DNA of 64,000 nt from Clostridia bacterium (lineage in GTDB: Bacteria > Bacillota > Clostridia > Lachnospirales > Lachnospiraceae), in contig CAJTAT010000003.1 of NCBI GenBank assembly GCA_910574475.1, positions 372,001 through 436,000 on the forward strand, read 5' to 3'. The translations under genes and the position numbers were made by a program. The notes beneath the pieces were generated by a model. That model ran no database searches. It was not told the DNA's origin and was given only the letters and a program-made list of their open reading frames with translations. Below are positions 26,557-36,049 of this stretch, piece after piece (position 1 is the stretch's first letter; the number at the start of each line of letters is the position of its first letter).

Positions 26557-27982
26557 TCTTGTTCCTCCCTGCAAGAACCTGGGACTGTCCGCCAGATTTT
26601 GTTATGGTAGGCATACTTTGATTCAACTCCCGTGCCAAAATCTCCATAGTTCTCGGCATACAAAAGCCTGACTGGCATCGTCCCATACCGGCCCTGGTTC
26701 TGCGCTTTACACCGTCTAGGGATTTTGCCCCCAAAGGACGGCTGATAGCATCCACAATCTCCCCCTCTGTAATCATTTCACAGCGGCAAATCATATTGCC
26801 ATAAGCAGGATTGTGTCGGATCAGGACATTCCTCTCCTCCTTGCCGAGGGTATTTGGATTTAGGATTCCCTTTCTTGTGGGTATAAAATCCTCTTTTTCT
26901 TCCAATTTCATCTTATCTCTCAACAATTCTGCTACCATCTCGCCGATTGCAGGACAGCTTGCAATTCCCGGAGATTCAATGCCAGCACAATCTATAAATC
27001 CTTTTGCATCCTCTACTTCCCCGATGATAAAATCATCATGCTCCTCATGTGCCCGCAGCCCGGCAAAGGATGTGATCACCTGACGCGCGGGTAACTCCTT
27101 CACACTCATCCCTGCCTTCTCTATGACCTGCTTAAGGCCTTCTGCTGTGGTATTCGTCCCCTCTCTATCCTCCACATCCATGGCTGTGGGGCCTATGAGA
27201 AGATTCCCGTGTACGGTGGGTGTAACCAGAATTCCTTTTCCCAGCTTGCCTGGCAATGAAAAAATAGTTCTGCTCACATAGTCCCCTGCCTCTTTATCCA
27301 AGAGACAATATTCCCCTCGTCTGGGAGTGATCTTAATTTTCTTCTTGCTTACCATATTATGAAGCCTGTCTGCATAGATCCCCGCTGCGTTTACTACATA
27401 CCTGGTCTGAAAAATCCCTTGGGTTGTATGAAGTTCATAACCTTCATTCAATTTTCTGACCTCTTTTACCTCTGTATCAAACTTAAACTCCACTCCGTTT
27501 GTATAAGCATTTTCTGCCAATGCGATATTTAGTCCAAAGGGACAGACAATTCCCGCCGTAGGTGCATAGAGAGCAGCATATACTTGGTCTGTAAGATTTG
27601 GCTCCATCTTAAGTGTCTCTTCTCTGTTCAGGATGCAGAGATCTCTGACACCGTTATCTATACCTCGCTCATAAAGCTCCTGAAGCTTAGGCAGCTCATC
27701 CTGGTTCAGACAAATGACTAGAGAACCTGTTCTGCGAAATGGGAAATCCAGTTCTTCTGCAAGCTGACCCATCTTCTCATTTCCTCGTACATTCAATTTT
27801 GCTTTCAGAGATCCCGTAGCAGCATCAAAGCCCCCATGTACAATGGCACTGTTTGCCTTGGATGTACCACAGCAGACGTCTTCTTCTTTTTCTATCACGC
27901 AGATTTTCACTTTATAACGGGACAGTTCCCGGGCACACGCTGCACCAGATACCCCTCCTCCTATTATCATGATATCATACAT
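26543..27982 (-). CDS. GlpA-like FAD-dependent glycerol-3-phosphate dehydrogenase
   Basis: A 479-residue flavoprotein of the DAO/GlpA family. GGGVSGAACARELSR binds FAD; GTSKANSAIVHGGFD and the HEEHDDFIIG region are typical of GlpA-like enzymes. The C-terminal 70 residues contain a BFD-like [2Fe-2S] motif (CRCE, then GMGRCQSGFC). It probably oxidises glycerol 3-phosphate to dihydroxyacetone phosphate. First gene of a four-gene overlapping run ending with the alarmone synthetase. ATG has AAAGGAG 11 nt upstream. Confidence 0.88.
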   Translation of the reverse strand: MYDIMIIGGGVSGAACARELSRYKVKICVIEKEEDVCCGTSKANSAIVHGGFDAATGSLKAKLNVRGNEKMGQLAEELDFPFRRTGSLVICLNQDELPKLQELYERGIDNGVRDLCILNREETLKMEPNLTDQVYAALYAPTAGIVCPFGLNIALAENAYTNGVEFKFDTEVKEVRKLNEGYELHTTQGIFQTRYVVNAAGIYADRLHNMVSKKKIKITPRRGEYCLLDKEAGDYVSRTIFSLPGKLGKGILVTPTVHGNLLIGPTAMDVEDREGTNTTAEGLKQVIEKAGMSVKELPARQVITSFAGLRAHEEHDDFIIGEVEDAKGFIDCAGIESPGIASCPAIGEMVAELLRDKMKLEEKEDFIPTRKGILNPNTLGKEERNVLIRHNPAYGNMICRCEMITEGEIVDAISRPLGAKSLDGVKRRTRAGMGRCQSGFCMPRTMEILARELNQSMPTITKSGGQSQVLAGRNKNEKL

Positions 27983-28013
27983 GACGGCCCAATCTCCTTT
28001 CCTGTAACATTAC

Positions 28014-28064
28014 AAAAAAGGCGAGGGTATTTGATCTTTAAATCTTTTCCCAAACACCCTCACC
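28014..28064 (-). terminator. Terminator of the chemoreceptor gene
   Basis: Minus strand: GGTGAGGGTGTTTG pairs with CAAATACCCTCGCC (14 bp, two wobbles) and is followed by TTTTTTG. It separates the chemoreceptor from the glpA-like operon. Confidence 0.9.
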
Positions 28065-28088
28065 CGCTAATTTTACCTCGTTAAGCTA

Positions 28089-29750
28089 TTATATGCTTTC
28101 TGATCCCTTCAGCTTAAACTTTTTCGTCTGTGCCTCCAGGATATTAACCTGTTCAAATAGTTCAGTGCTCACTGCTGCCGATTCCTCACTGCTTGCTGAA
28201 TTCGACTGTACTACAGATGAAATCTGACCAATTCCTTCTGTTACCTGTGAGATAGACATGGCCTCCCCTTCTACTGCCTGAGCAATCATGCCAATCGTAC
28301 TGTTAGATTTTACTACCAGATCCAGTGTCTTTTTCAAAGTCTCAGAAACCTCACCTACAATGTGAGTTCCTCTCTCTGTAGCCTGGACAGAATTCTCGAT
28401 CAACTCTTTTGTAGCTTTGGCCGCCTCATCTGACTTCGCCGCCAGATTACGCACTTCGTCAGATACTACTGCGAACCCCTTGCCTGCTGTACCTGCGCGA
28501 GCTGCCTCTACCGCTGCATTGAGCGCTAATATATTTGTCTGGAACGCAATGTTCTCGATGGTTGCAATAATATTGCTGATCTGCTGGGATGCCTGGCTGA
28601 TATCCTCCATAGCAGCCACCATCTCTTCCATCTGTCCGCTGCTGACAGACACCTGCTCTCCTGTCAAGCGCGCATTTTCCTGAGCCTCGGAAGCCGCTTT
28701 CACATTTTTCTCTGCATTCTTGGAAAGCTCCTCCAGAGTAGCATAGAGCTCTTCCACAGCACTTGCCTGCTGGGTCGCTCCCTGAGAGAGCATCTGAGCG
28801 CCGCTGGAAAGCTGCTCGGCATTTCCAGATACCTTCTGTTCAGCCTGGTATATATTTTCGATCGTCCCAGAAAGCGTTGAAGTGAGGCTGTCTAAGGATT
28901 CCTCAATGGAACGGAAGTCCCCAATATAAGGGGTGGACGTATAGACATTAAAGTTCCCAAGGGATAACTGAGCCATGATACGATTCAGATCCTCTACGTA
29001 ATTGCGAATCAGTCTCATGGATTTCTCCAATGTAACCGCTAATTCACCAAGCTCATTTTCAGAGTGATAATTCAGTTTCAAATCCAGCCTTCCCTCCTGA
29101 AGAGGTTTACTGTTCTTTGTAATAACCATAATTGGCCCTACCACCTGGCGCAGTACATACTGTACCAGACTGATCAGACATAATAGCGCCAAAGTAAGAC
29201 AGATAAGGCACAGTATATGCATCAGAGAAATCGTCTGCTCCATCTGCTCTGTGCTTTCCTCGCTCAACTTAGTTCCCTGTTCCACCACCTCATCCAATAG
29301 CCCAACCAGCGTGGAAAGATTTGATAAAATTGTCTCCTGATAAAAGGCCTGTGCCTCCTGAGGATTTGTCTTTAAAAGCTCCAGAGTCGAAATTGCTGAT
29401 TCGTGCAGTTCTTTATGTAAAGGTTCCATTTCAGATCTCAGAGACATAATTGTCGGGTCATCTGTACCTGCCTCTCCATAAAGCCACTGCCCCAGGACAC
29501 AAGTCGTGGGATCTGTGCTTCCTGTAAATTCTGTGCCAGCATACAAAGCATTGCTCAAATTACTGGACCAACGATAATGTGCAGCCTCAGCCGCCTGGGC
29601 TTTACTCAACACTCCTGTCATCTTTGCATTAGAAGCCTGCTCTTTATCAATACGCATAATATTAACTGTTGTCACACAGCTAAATAAAATAACGGAAATG
29701 AGTGCCGCCGCCACCCGAATCCAAACTGTTCTTTTAATGCTCTTTCGCAT
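28089..29750 (-). CDS. Methyl-accepting chemotaxis protein with extracytoplasmic CZB-like domain
   Basis: A 553-residue receptor. TM1 about 10-30 and TM2 about 175-199 bracket an extracytoplasmic domain with H58, W61, C84 (CVLGQWL), H112 and H116, the zinc-ligand spacing of CZB domains, which are usually cytoplasmic and C-terminal. HAMP follows (200-255) and then a standard signalling hairpin with [26 protein letters not shown]. No che or flagellar genes are nearby. Ligand may be a zinc-linked or oxidant cue such as HOCl, as for other CZB receptors, but this is inference. Confidence 0.92.
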   Translation of the reverse strand: MRKSIKRTVWIRVAAALISVILFSCVTTVNIMRIDKEQASNAKMTGVLSKAQAAEAAHYRWSSNLSNALYAGTEFTGSTDPTTCVLGQWLYGEAGTDDPTIMSLRSEMEPLHKELHESAISTLELLKTNPQEAQAFYQETILSNLSTLVGLLDEVVEQGTKLSEESTEQMEQTISLMHILCLICLTLALLCLISLVQYVLRQVVGPIMVITKNSKPLQEGRLDLKLNYHSENELGELAVTLEKSMRLIRNYVEDLNRIMAQLSLGNFNVYTSTPYIGDFRSIEESLDSLTSTLSGTIENIYQAEQKVSGNAEQLSSGAQMLSQGATQQASAVEELYATLEELSKNAEKNVKAASEAQENARLTGEQVSVSSGQMEEMVAAMEDISQASQQISNIIATIENIAFQTNILALNAAVEAARAGTAGKGFAVVSDEVRNLAAKSDEAAKATKELIENSVQATERGTHIVGEVSETLKKTLDLVVKSNSTIGMIAQAVEGEAMSISQVTEGIGQISSVVQSNSASSEESAAVSTELFEQVNILEAQTKKFKLKGSESI

Positions 29751-29925
29751 GAATCTACATCCTTTCTTCTATCACAATTTGTCAAATAGTGTCTTACTGA
29801 CACCATTACTTACTGCTAAGTATAACATGACTGTCCTCTCTTGACAAGGGCATAGACAGCCTATAAAGTGTAAATTTCACATTCTAAAATACAAATTTTT
29901 TCCACCTCAAACCCGTATGCCTTAT

Positions 29926-31056
29926 TTAATCGGTCTGCATAAGCAGACCCACGAGTTCTGTCAACCTTTCTAACTCCGAAATTACCATATATTCCCCACA
30001 GGAATGGACCTGTTCCATAGCGCTTGCAAGTACTAGTCCAGGAACTCCATGAAGAGTCAGATTACTCTGATCGCTTCCTCCAAAAGTCCTTGTGAGTGTC
30101 CCCGGCAGGCCAAGTACTCTGCAAGCCCTTTGAAACCGCTGGATACAACTGTGTCCTTCTGGAATACAGTAGGCATGGAGTGGGATTGTATAAGTCACTT
30201 TACAACTGCCTCCTACATTCTCTGCCTCCTCCCGGAATATCCTTTCTATCTTTTCTATCTCTCTCAAAGCCTGCTTGTGAACGTAACTTCTCACTTCTCC
30301 GATCATCTGGCAATGTTCCGGCACAATATTTGTTGTTATCCCACCACCCTGAATTGCCCCAATATTGACGGTCATCTCATCTCCCACATGGCCCAGCTCC
30401 ATCCGTGCCACTGCCCTTGCCGCCGCTTGAATGGCGTGGACTCCCCTTTCTGGTGCAAAGCCTGCATGGGCAGCTCTTCCATACACATCAATCTGAAAGT
30501 CTACCAGCGTAGGGGCCTGACATGCAGCTGTCCCGACAGGGCCACTCAGATCCAGTATATAGGACTCCTCAGCCTTTACCTGGGAAAAATCAAATACCTC
30601 GCTTCCCCGCAAATGCTTCTCCTCCGCCACAAAAAAAATCACTTCCAGATCCCGGCAGGGGCATCCTTTCTCAGATATCGCCTGCAGGGCTTCCAAAATT
30701 GCAGTGGTACCAGACATACAATCTGCCCCGAGAACTGTCGTACCGTCACTGGTAATTCGTCCATCTTGTATGACAGCGCGCTTTCCCCTAGAGGGTTCTA
30801 CTGTATCCATGTGAGTGGAGAAAAGAAGAGGCTTTCCGGGAAGGGTACCCTTTCGAAATGCATATAAATTGCCTGCTGTGCCCCCATATATCTCTCCAGC
30901 TCTATCCTCTGTCACTGTAAATCCCAATACTTCCATTTCTTCCTTTAAAGTATCTGCCATTTCTCTTTCCCCAAATGTAGGGGAGTCAATGGATACCAGC
31001 CGTTGAAAGGTATCAAGCAGCCGTTCTCTATTTATTTGAATTCTGTTATCTTCCAT
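29926..31056 (-). CDS. M20 family metallopeptidase (PepT-like)
   Basis: A 376-residue zinc aminopeptidase-type enzyme. Metal and catalytic residues: H82 and D84 (THMDT), D112 (GADCMSG), E145/E146 (AEEKH), D169 and a C-terminal GGSDQSN. The lid domain carries AAHAGFAPE. Probably a di- or tripeptidase in the cytosol. I start it at MEDNRIQINR behind AGAGAGGGACTTTTT; the frame is open 18 codons upstream without a ribosome site. Confidence 0.88.
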   Translation of the reverse strand: MEDNRIQINRERLLDTFQRLVSIDSPTFGEREMADTLKEEMEVLGFTVTEDRAGEIYGGTAGNLYAFRKGTLPGKPLLFSTHMDTVEPSRGKRAVIQDGRITSDGTTVLGADCMSGTTAILEALQAISEKGCPCRDLEVIFFVAEEKHLRGSEVFDFSQVKAEESYILDLSGPVGTAACQAPTLVDFQIDVYGRAAHAGFAPERGVHAIQAAARAVARMELGHVGDEMTVNIGAIQGGGITTNIVPEHCQMIGEVRSYVHKQALREIEKIERIFREEAENVGGSCKVTYTIPLHAYCIPEGHSCIQRFQRACRVLGLPGTLTRTFGGSDQSNLTLHGVPGLVLASAMEQVHSCGEYMVISELERLTELVGLLMQTD

Positions 31057-31175
31057 AAAAAGTCCCTCTCTTTTATCTTTATCTTCCCCTCTCTTATCCT
31101 CAGTGGGCAAAGGGTCTCGTACAATCCGAGAGGAAATAACTCTCTCTTAATAATATAATCACTTCTTCCTTAAAT

Positions 31176-31195
31176 GTACAATACTTTTCTTGTAC
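31176..31195. repeat. Short inverted repeat GTACAA-N8-TTGTAC
   Basis: Perfect 6-bp arms in the divergent gap between the M20 peptidase and sdpR-like genes; could bind a regulator of either gene. No independent support. Confidence 0.3.
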
Positions 31196-31202
31196 AAATT
31201 CC

Positions 31203-31269
31203 TTGACTTCTACTTTTTCTTTATGTTATTATCCAATTAGATATTTAGATTATTTTCTAAATATCTAAT
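31203..31269 (+). promoter_or_regulatory. sdpRI promoter with palindromic operator
   Basis: TTGACT (31203-31208), 18-bp spacer, TATTAT (31227-31232). Immediately downstream, over the expected start site, lie perfect 14-bp arms ATTAGATATTTAGA (31236-31249) and TCTAAATATCTAAT (31256-31269). This is the expected position for an ArsR-type autorepressor site. Confidence 0.8.
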
Positions 31270-31289
31270 CAAAAAAAGAGGCTAAGACT

Positions 31290-31553
31290 ATGAATGATGC
31301 TTTCAAGGCTTTATCAGATCCTACCCGCCGGAGAATTTTGGAACTTTTGTCTGATCGGGATATGACAGCAGGTGAGATTGCTGAATATTTTGATATTTCA
31401 AAACCATCTATCAGCCATCATTTAAACACGCTGAAATCGGCTGGTCTGATCTTAGACGAGCGAAAAGGGCAGAATATCATCTACAGCCTGAATATGACCG
31501 TTTTTCAAGATCTGATGAAATGGTTTTTTGATTTTTCCAAAAGGGGGAACTAA
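31290..31553 (+). CDS. sdpR: ArsR-type autorepressor, SdpR family
   Basis: An 87-residue winged-helix repressor beginning MNDAFKALSDPTRRRILELL, with recognition helix region SKPSISHHLNTLKSAGLI. There are no metal-binding cysteines of the CxC type. Family members repress themselves together with an adjacent SdpI-like immunity gene. It overlaps no gene and ends 4 bp before the sdpI-like ATG. The palindrome over its promoter is a strong candidate operator. Confidence 0.92.
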   Translation: MNDAFKALSDPTRRRILELLSDRDMTAGEIAEYFDISKPSISHHLNTLKSAGLILDERKGQNIIYSLNMTVFQDLMKWFFDFSKRGN

Positions 31554-31557
31554 TCTT

Positions 31558-32208
31558 ATGAAAAAACAGACTCTATTTTTACTAATCCTCTGTATCCTTT
31601 CCTTTGTCGGACATCTCTTCATCTTTCCAATGATGCCGGACGTCGTACCGTCTCACTGGGATCTGAACGGGGAAATCAATGGATATTCCAATAAGCTTTC
31701 CACGATTTTTATTGCCCTGTTGCCACTGTTTATGCTTCTTCTCTTTCATTTCATCCCCAGGATTGATCCCAGAGGAGAGAATTATAAAAAGCATCAAAAA
31801 GCCTATGACGTTTTCTGTACCATCATGGTGCTCTTCCTGATTGTGGCACTATGGATCAGCAACGCTGCCATTTTTGGTTATGATATCCATATGGAACAAT
31901 TTGTCCCCATTGGAGTAGGCATTATATTACTCGTGTCCGGCAATTATATGCCCCAGATTCGAATCAATTATACTCTTGGAATCAAGACTCCCTGGACTCT
32001 GGATAATGAGTGGGTATGGAAAAAGACCCATGAAATGGCCGGCATTGTCTTCTGTGTGATGGGGATTCTTATGATTCTCTGCGGTTTTCTGCATACATCT
32101 TGGATGTCAAAGGTCTCCTTTGCAGGCATCCTTCTGGGCGTTGCATGGCTGGAGCTATATTCTTACCTCATGTTTCGGAAATGGAAACGGGAGCACCCAG
32201 ACAGGTGA
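31558..32208 (+). CDS. SdpI family membrane protein
   Basis: A 216-residue polytopic membrane protein of the SdpI/YhfL group: N-terminal DUF1648-type part (DVVPSHWDLNGEINGYSNK) then SdpI core with NYTLGIKTPWTLDNEWVWKKTHEMAG. In Bacillus subtilis SdpI gives immunity to the SDP peptide and acts with SdpR in signalling. No toxin gene sdpABC is present here, so this pair is likely a stand-alone sensor/immunity unit. Start chosen at MKKQTLFLLI after AAGGGGGAACTAATCTT. Confidence 0.9.
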   Translation: MKKQTLFLLILCILSFVGHLFIFPMMPDVVPSHWDLNGEINGYSNKLSTIFIALLPLFMLLLFHFIPRIDPRGENYKKHQKAYDVFCTIMVLFLIVALWISNAAIFGYDIHMEQFVPIGVGIILLVSGNYMPQIRINYTLGIKTPWTLDNEWVWKKTHEMAGIVFCVMGILMILCGFLHTSWMSKVSFAGILLGVAWLELYSYLMFRKWKREHPDR

Positions 32209-32210
32209 GT

Positions 32211-33041
32211 TTATATGCTCAAAACCACCCCTGCAGCTACTGAAATCCCATACAACAGCAAAAGTATCTTTAAATTCTCTTTCAAGGAATGATTGGAGCG
32301 AAAAAGGACGGCCATCCCTACTCCGGCTCCGGCGCACAGGCCAGCCATGGCCGCCCCAAAGCTTAAGCTTCCCGTCAGGTAGAGCTCTGTAATCAGAACA
32401 GACGACGCACAGTTGGGAATCAAGCCAAGGAGAGCTGTCAAAAATGGCTGAAACAGCGTATCTTTTCCAAGAATCCGTGCCATATTTTCCACACCTGCCA
32501 GTTCCAAAAGTAGATTTAGGCAGAAAGTAAAAGCCAATAGATACATGGCCAAGCGCACGGTGTGCAAAAAGGCCGGATGAAAGACGCCGCTCGTATCGCT
32601 GCAGCCACAATTCCGGCACATATCCTCAATGTGCTTCTCTTCTTTCTTTTTTCTGAAAAGAAAATCCACCAAATAACCGGCCACAGCTCCTATCACTACT
32701 TTACCGCCTAATAAAAGCAAAATGGAACGCCCGCTACCTGGATGGCTCACCAAAATCAGAATTGCTTCGTCAGAAGTAGAGAGAAAAACTGCCAAAAGTG
32801 TTCCCAGGGTAATCAGCCCTCCAGAATACAGATTCGCCGCCGCTACAGAGAATCCACACTGGGGGACACAGCCAAAGACAGAGCCCAGAAAAGGGCCTGC
32901 TTTTCCCACTTTAGACAACATTCGATTCATATAATAATTGGAATAATGCTCTATGGCCTCTATTGCTAAAAAAGCTGCCAGCAAGAACGGAAGTGTCTTG
33001 GCCGTATCAAGCACTGCATCCAGAAAAGCATCCAGAATCAT
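32211..33041 (-). CDS. ArsP_2 family permease (putative heavy-metal exporter)
   Basis: A 276-residue protein with about eight to ten hydrophobic helices in two halves, each containing a signature turn: GSVFGCVPQCGFSV in the first half and GLIPNCASSVLITE in the second. Between them is a cytosolic CRNCGCS loop that might bind metal. This is the ArsP_2 (PF11449) layout, predicted to export arsenic compounds or divalent metal; the substrate has not been shown. Convergent with sdpI, 2 bp apart. Confidence 0.82.
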   Translation of the reverse strand: MILDAFLDAVLDTAKTLPFLLAAFLAIEAIEHYSNYYMNRMLSKVGKAGPFLGSVFGCVPQCGFSVAAANLYSGGLITLGTLLAVFLSTSDEAILILVSHPGSGRSILLLLGGKVVIGAVAGYLVDFLFRKKKEEKHIEDMCRNCGCSDTSGVFHPAFLHTVRLAMYLLAFTFCLNLLLELAGVENMARILGKDTLFQPFLTALLGLIPNCASSVLITELYLTGSLSFGAAMAGLCAGAGVGMAVLFRSNHSLKENLKILLLLYGISVAAGVVLSI

Positions 33042-33117
33042 TCTCTTACCTCTTCGTGTTGGATTTCAAAAAGTTAATCTTAATAGATATATCATTTTTC
33101 ATACAAATTGGCAAGTA

Positions 33118-33169
33118 AAATATGCCCCTCCCAGGTCACAATTTTAAATTGTGACCTGAAAGGAGCATA
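33118..33169 (-). terminator. Long-stem terminator after the OYE-ADC gene
   Basis: Positions 33121-33169 form a 24-bp stem with a single central base, with only G-U wobbles and no mismatch when read on the minus strand, followed by TTTTACTTG. It lies 34 bp beyond the stop codon of the fusion gene. Confidence 0.85.
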
Positions 33170-33202
33170 CTAGAGGTGATTCATAATGTGATGATTGACA
33201 GC

Positions 33203-36025
33203 TTAAATTCTCCCAGTCTCCATAAATGCCGTCCGATCGTACCTTCCAGTCAAAAGATATGGCACAATTTCTTCTGCATCCAATTTTTCTACTAGATTCA
33301 GCTTATGTACCAGAAGACTGTTTTGAGAATAAGCGCCGCCTACTATGGTATTGATAGGAAGCTCTGCCCACGGATCATCTATGGAAGATTTCAGCACGAG
33401 AGACGCTGTACCCGGCTCCCAGGACTTATAATTGTATTCGCATAAATTCTGAAGCAAAGCACCATTTACAAAATGAGACACTCCCTGTTCATCCGGCATC
33501 CGGTCAAAATGGAAGTAAAAGCCTCCGCCAAATACCTGTTTACCTGCTCCCGGCGCCTGATAGAGCGCATGGGTCAAAGGGCTATTATACTGCCCTAATT
33601 CCATTGTCACATTTACAAGCTGTGTTCCCCTGCGGGTGACGCCTGCCGTCACAGTACTGCCATTTCTTCGCATGACAAACTCCGCGCCCAGTTTCTTTGG
33701 AATGGATCCATTGTCACGTCCACACTGAACTGCCATCTCAGCCCCAGGGCCTCCCAGAACCAGACCGAGAGGATAAAGGCCCAGGGATTTTCCATAGGTG
33801 GCATAAACCCCAAGAATCGCTTCATAATAATCATCCGCAAAGGTTGGCTTATGAATATGGCAAACAGAAAGCGTAACCACCGGCATGGAAAATGGCTTCA
33901 AAGGTGGGGGCAGAACCCGGGCAATGGCTGCCGGATCCGTCAAATAGGCCAGGTACAAGCCTTCCTGCTCATCCATAAGGGAAACCTTACCAAAATTAGG
34001 CAAATCCTCTTTTGAGGTACGGAAGGATGAAATTTTCTTTGTCTCGGTAAACAATTCACGCGCCGCCTCATAGCCGGCTCTCACTGCCGGAGCAATGGTG
34101 CCATCCTTTACTGCGCTGCCCACGGCAACTGCTGGGATTCCTCTTTTCTTTAATTCATCTGCCAGAGAAGTATCCGGCCGATAACCCATAGACAGGACCA
34201 CGGCATCACAGGGAACGGTGACAACCGTGTGATCCTCTTGCTTTTCCAGTACTACCGTATCTTCCCGGATCTCCTGAAGGGCATGGCCCAGGAGGAACTT
34301 TGTTCCATACTTTGCCAGACGTCCACAGACATCTCCCACATTTGTATGATTGGCTGTAGGCGCCACCTGACTTAGCAAGTCGGCAACTGTGACGGTACAC
34401 TGACGGGAGGCAAGATATTCTGCAGTCTCAATTCCCGTCATTCCTGCACCCACAATCGTGACCTTCTTCCCGGACAGATCCACACCTTCCTCTAGAACCT
34501 GCCGAACCGTATATACATGAGATCCCTTTATTCCGGGAATTCTCTGGGGAACGACTGCTTTGGAACCTGTGCCCACGATGACTGCATCGGGCTTCATCTC
34601 TGCAACCATATCTGCTGTAGCTGTCGTCTTCAAACGAACTTCCACATCCAAGTGCTCAAAGGCAGCCCTATAGTAATCCATCACCCATTCCATGCGCTCC
34701 TTGTGGGGAGGTTTCTTAGCCTGATTGACCGTTCCGCCAAGAGTCTCTCCCTCATCCAGAAGGGTGACACGGCATCCCCGTTCTGCCAGGGTCTTTGCAG
34801 CCATCATGCCGCTGGGGCCGCCGCCAACTACGACTACATAGTGATGAGCCGTATCATAAGGCAGCTCACCATACTTTTTCTCTCTGGCAAGACGTGGATT
34901 CAGGGCGCACTCTGCTGGCAGGCCGGCTGCATTGTATTCATTCAGACTTTCAAAGCAGCGCAGGCAGTTGATACATTTACACAGTTCCTTCTCTCTGCCC
35001 TCCTGTACCTTTTTCCCCCATTCCTCGTCAGCCAGCCAGCTACGTCCCATGGAGACAAAATCCTCCACGCCATCCTCCAGGAATTTTTCCGCCACGGAAG
35101 GTTCCCGAATCACAGATACGCCAATTACTGGGACCTTCACATGATCCTTCACGGCCTTAATCAAATCCCGGCGCCATCCCTGCTGGAAAGACACAGGCTC
35201 CACACAAGTCATACCCGTCTCATACATTCCCACAGATACATCGATAAAATCAAGCCCCTGCGCTTCTAAGGCCACGGCAATCTTTACTCCATCCTGAATG
35301 TGGATATAATCCTCTGTAACTCCTGTCTTATCCAGGAATTCCTCTACAGAGAGACGCACGCCAATGGGGAAATCCTTTCCACAGGCCTCTCGGATACCAG
35401 AAATAATCTCGCAGACCATGCGCAGGCGGTTCTCAAAGCTTCCGCCATATTCATCCGTCCGTTTATTCGTATAGGGGGACAAAAACTGCTGAAGGAGATA
35501 TCCATGAGCGCAGTGGAGCTCCACTCCGTCACAGCCTGCCTTTTTCACCCGAACAGCGCCATTCACAAACTGGCCAATCAGTTCCTTTACTTCTTCCGTA
35601 GAAAGAGCTCTGGTGGGCTGATTCAGGTACTTACATGGAATATCTGAGGCAGAGACTACGGGCGCTCCCCCCAGGAGCGCTGTCACCGTCTCTCTCCCGG
35701 GATGATGAAGCTGAATAAAAATCTTGCTGCCATGCTTATGTACGGCGCTGGCCAGCCGGCTTAAAGGCTTAATATGCTTATCCTGTGTAACGGAAAGCTG
35801 GCGCATCAGGCCAGGTCCATGCACATCATTGACCCGGGTAATCTCCGGTATAATCAATCCTGCTCCGCCCATAGCCCGAGCTTCATAATAGGCAATCATA
35901 TCTTCACTGGGCGTGCCGTCCAGATTCGCCAGGCCGATCCCCATAGGAGACATGACAAGACGATTCTTCAGGACTACGCTTCCGATTTTTCCTTCTGAAA
36001 ATAGTTTCTCATACATGCGAAACAC
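33203..36025 (-). CDS. Old-yellow-enzyme/dienoyl-CoA reductase-like flavoprotein fused to an acetoacetate decarboxylase-like domain
   Basis: A 940-residue three-part protein. Residues 1-345 are an FMN TIM barrel of the BaiCD/2,4-dienoyl-CoA reductase type (HHPGRE 107-112, HCAHGYLLQQFLSP 171-184). C351, C354, C357 and C373 can hold a 4Fe-4S cluster. Residues 395-665 bind FAD and NAD(P)H (VVVGGGPSGMMAA, TIVGAGMTGIETA). Residues about 676-940 match acetoacetate decarboxylases: GSIPKKLG at 773-780 carries the K777/K778 pair around the known Schiff-base lysine. Standard relatives stop near 650 residues. Likely reduces an unsaturated acid or its ketone and decarboxylates a beta-keto acid; substrate unknown. 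Co-directional SDR lies 24 bp upstream. Confidence 0.88.
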   Translation of the reverse strand: MFRMYEKLFSEGKIGSVVLKNRLVMSPMGIGLANLDGTPSEDMIAYYEARAMGGAGLIIPEITRVNDVHGPGLMRQLSVTQDKHIKPLSRLASAVHKHGSKIFIQLHHPGRETVTALLGGAPVVSASDIPCKYLNQPTRALSTEEVKELIGQFVNGAVRVKKAGCDGVELHCAHGYLLQQFLSPYTNKRTDEYGGSFENRLRMVCEIISGIREACGKDFPIGVRLSVEEFLDKTGVTEDYIHIQDGVKIAVALEAQGLDFIDVSVGMYETGMTCVEPVSFQQGWRRDLIKAVKDHVKVPVIGVSVIREPSVAEKFLEDGVEDFVSMGRSWLADEEWGKKVQEGREKELCKCINCLRCFESLNEYNAAGLPAECALNPRLAREKKYGELPYDTAHHYVVVVGGGPSGMMAAKTLAERGCRVTLLDEGETLGGTVNQAKKPPHKERMEWVMDYYRAAFEHLDVEVRLKTTATADMVAEMKPDAVIVGTGSKAVVPQRIPGIKGSHVYTVRQVLEEGVDLSGKKVTIVGAGMTGIETAEYLASRQCTVTVADLLSQVAPTANHTNVGDVCGRLAKYGTKFLLGHALQEIREDTVVLEKQEDHTVVTVPCDAVVLSMGYRPDTSLADELKKRGIPAVAVGSAVKDGTIAPAVRAGYEAARELFTETKKISSFRTSKEDLPNFGKVSLMDEQEGLYLAYLTDPAAIARVLPPPLKPFSMPVVTLSVCHIHKPTFADDYYEAILGVYATYGKSLGLYPLGLVLGGPGAEMAVQCGRDNGSIPKKLGAEFVMRRNGSTVTAGVTRRGTQLVNVTMELGQYNSPLTHALYQAPGAGKQVFGGGFYFHFDRMPDEQGVSHFVNGALLQNLCEYNYKSWEPGTASLVLKSSIDDPWAELPINTIVGGAYSQNSLLVHKLNLVEKLDAEEIVPYLLTGRYDRTAFMETGRI

Positions 36026-36049
36026 TCCTTTCTCCTGTCTGTCACAATC

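Noticed and set aside
31558..32208. SdpI gene as part of a complete SDP toxin operon
   Set aside because: No sdpA, sdpB or sdpC-like genes occur in the window.
32155..32619. 154-residue minus-strand frame inside the ArsP_2 gene
   Set aside because: Shadow of the real permease gene in another frame; no start signal.
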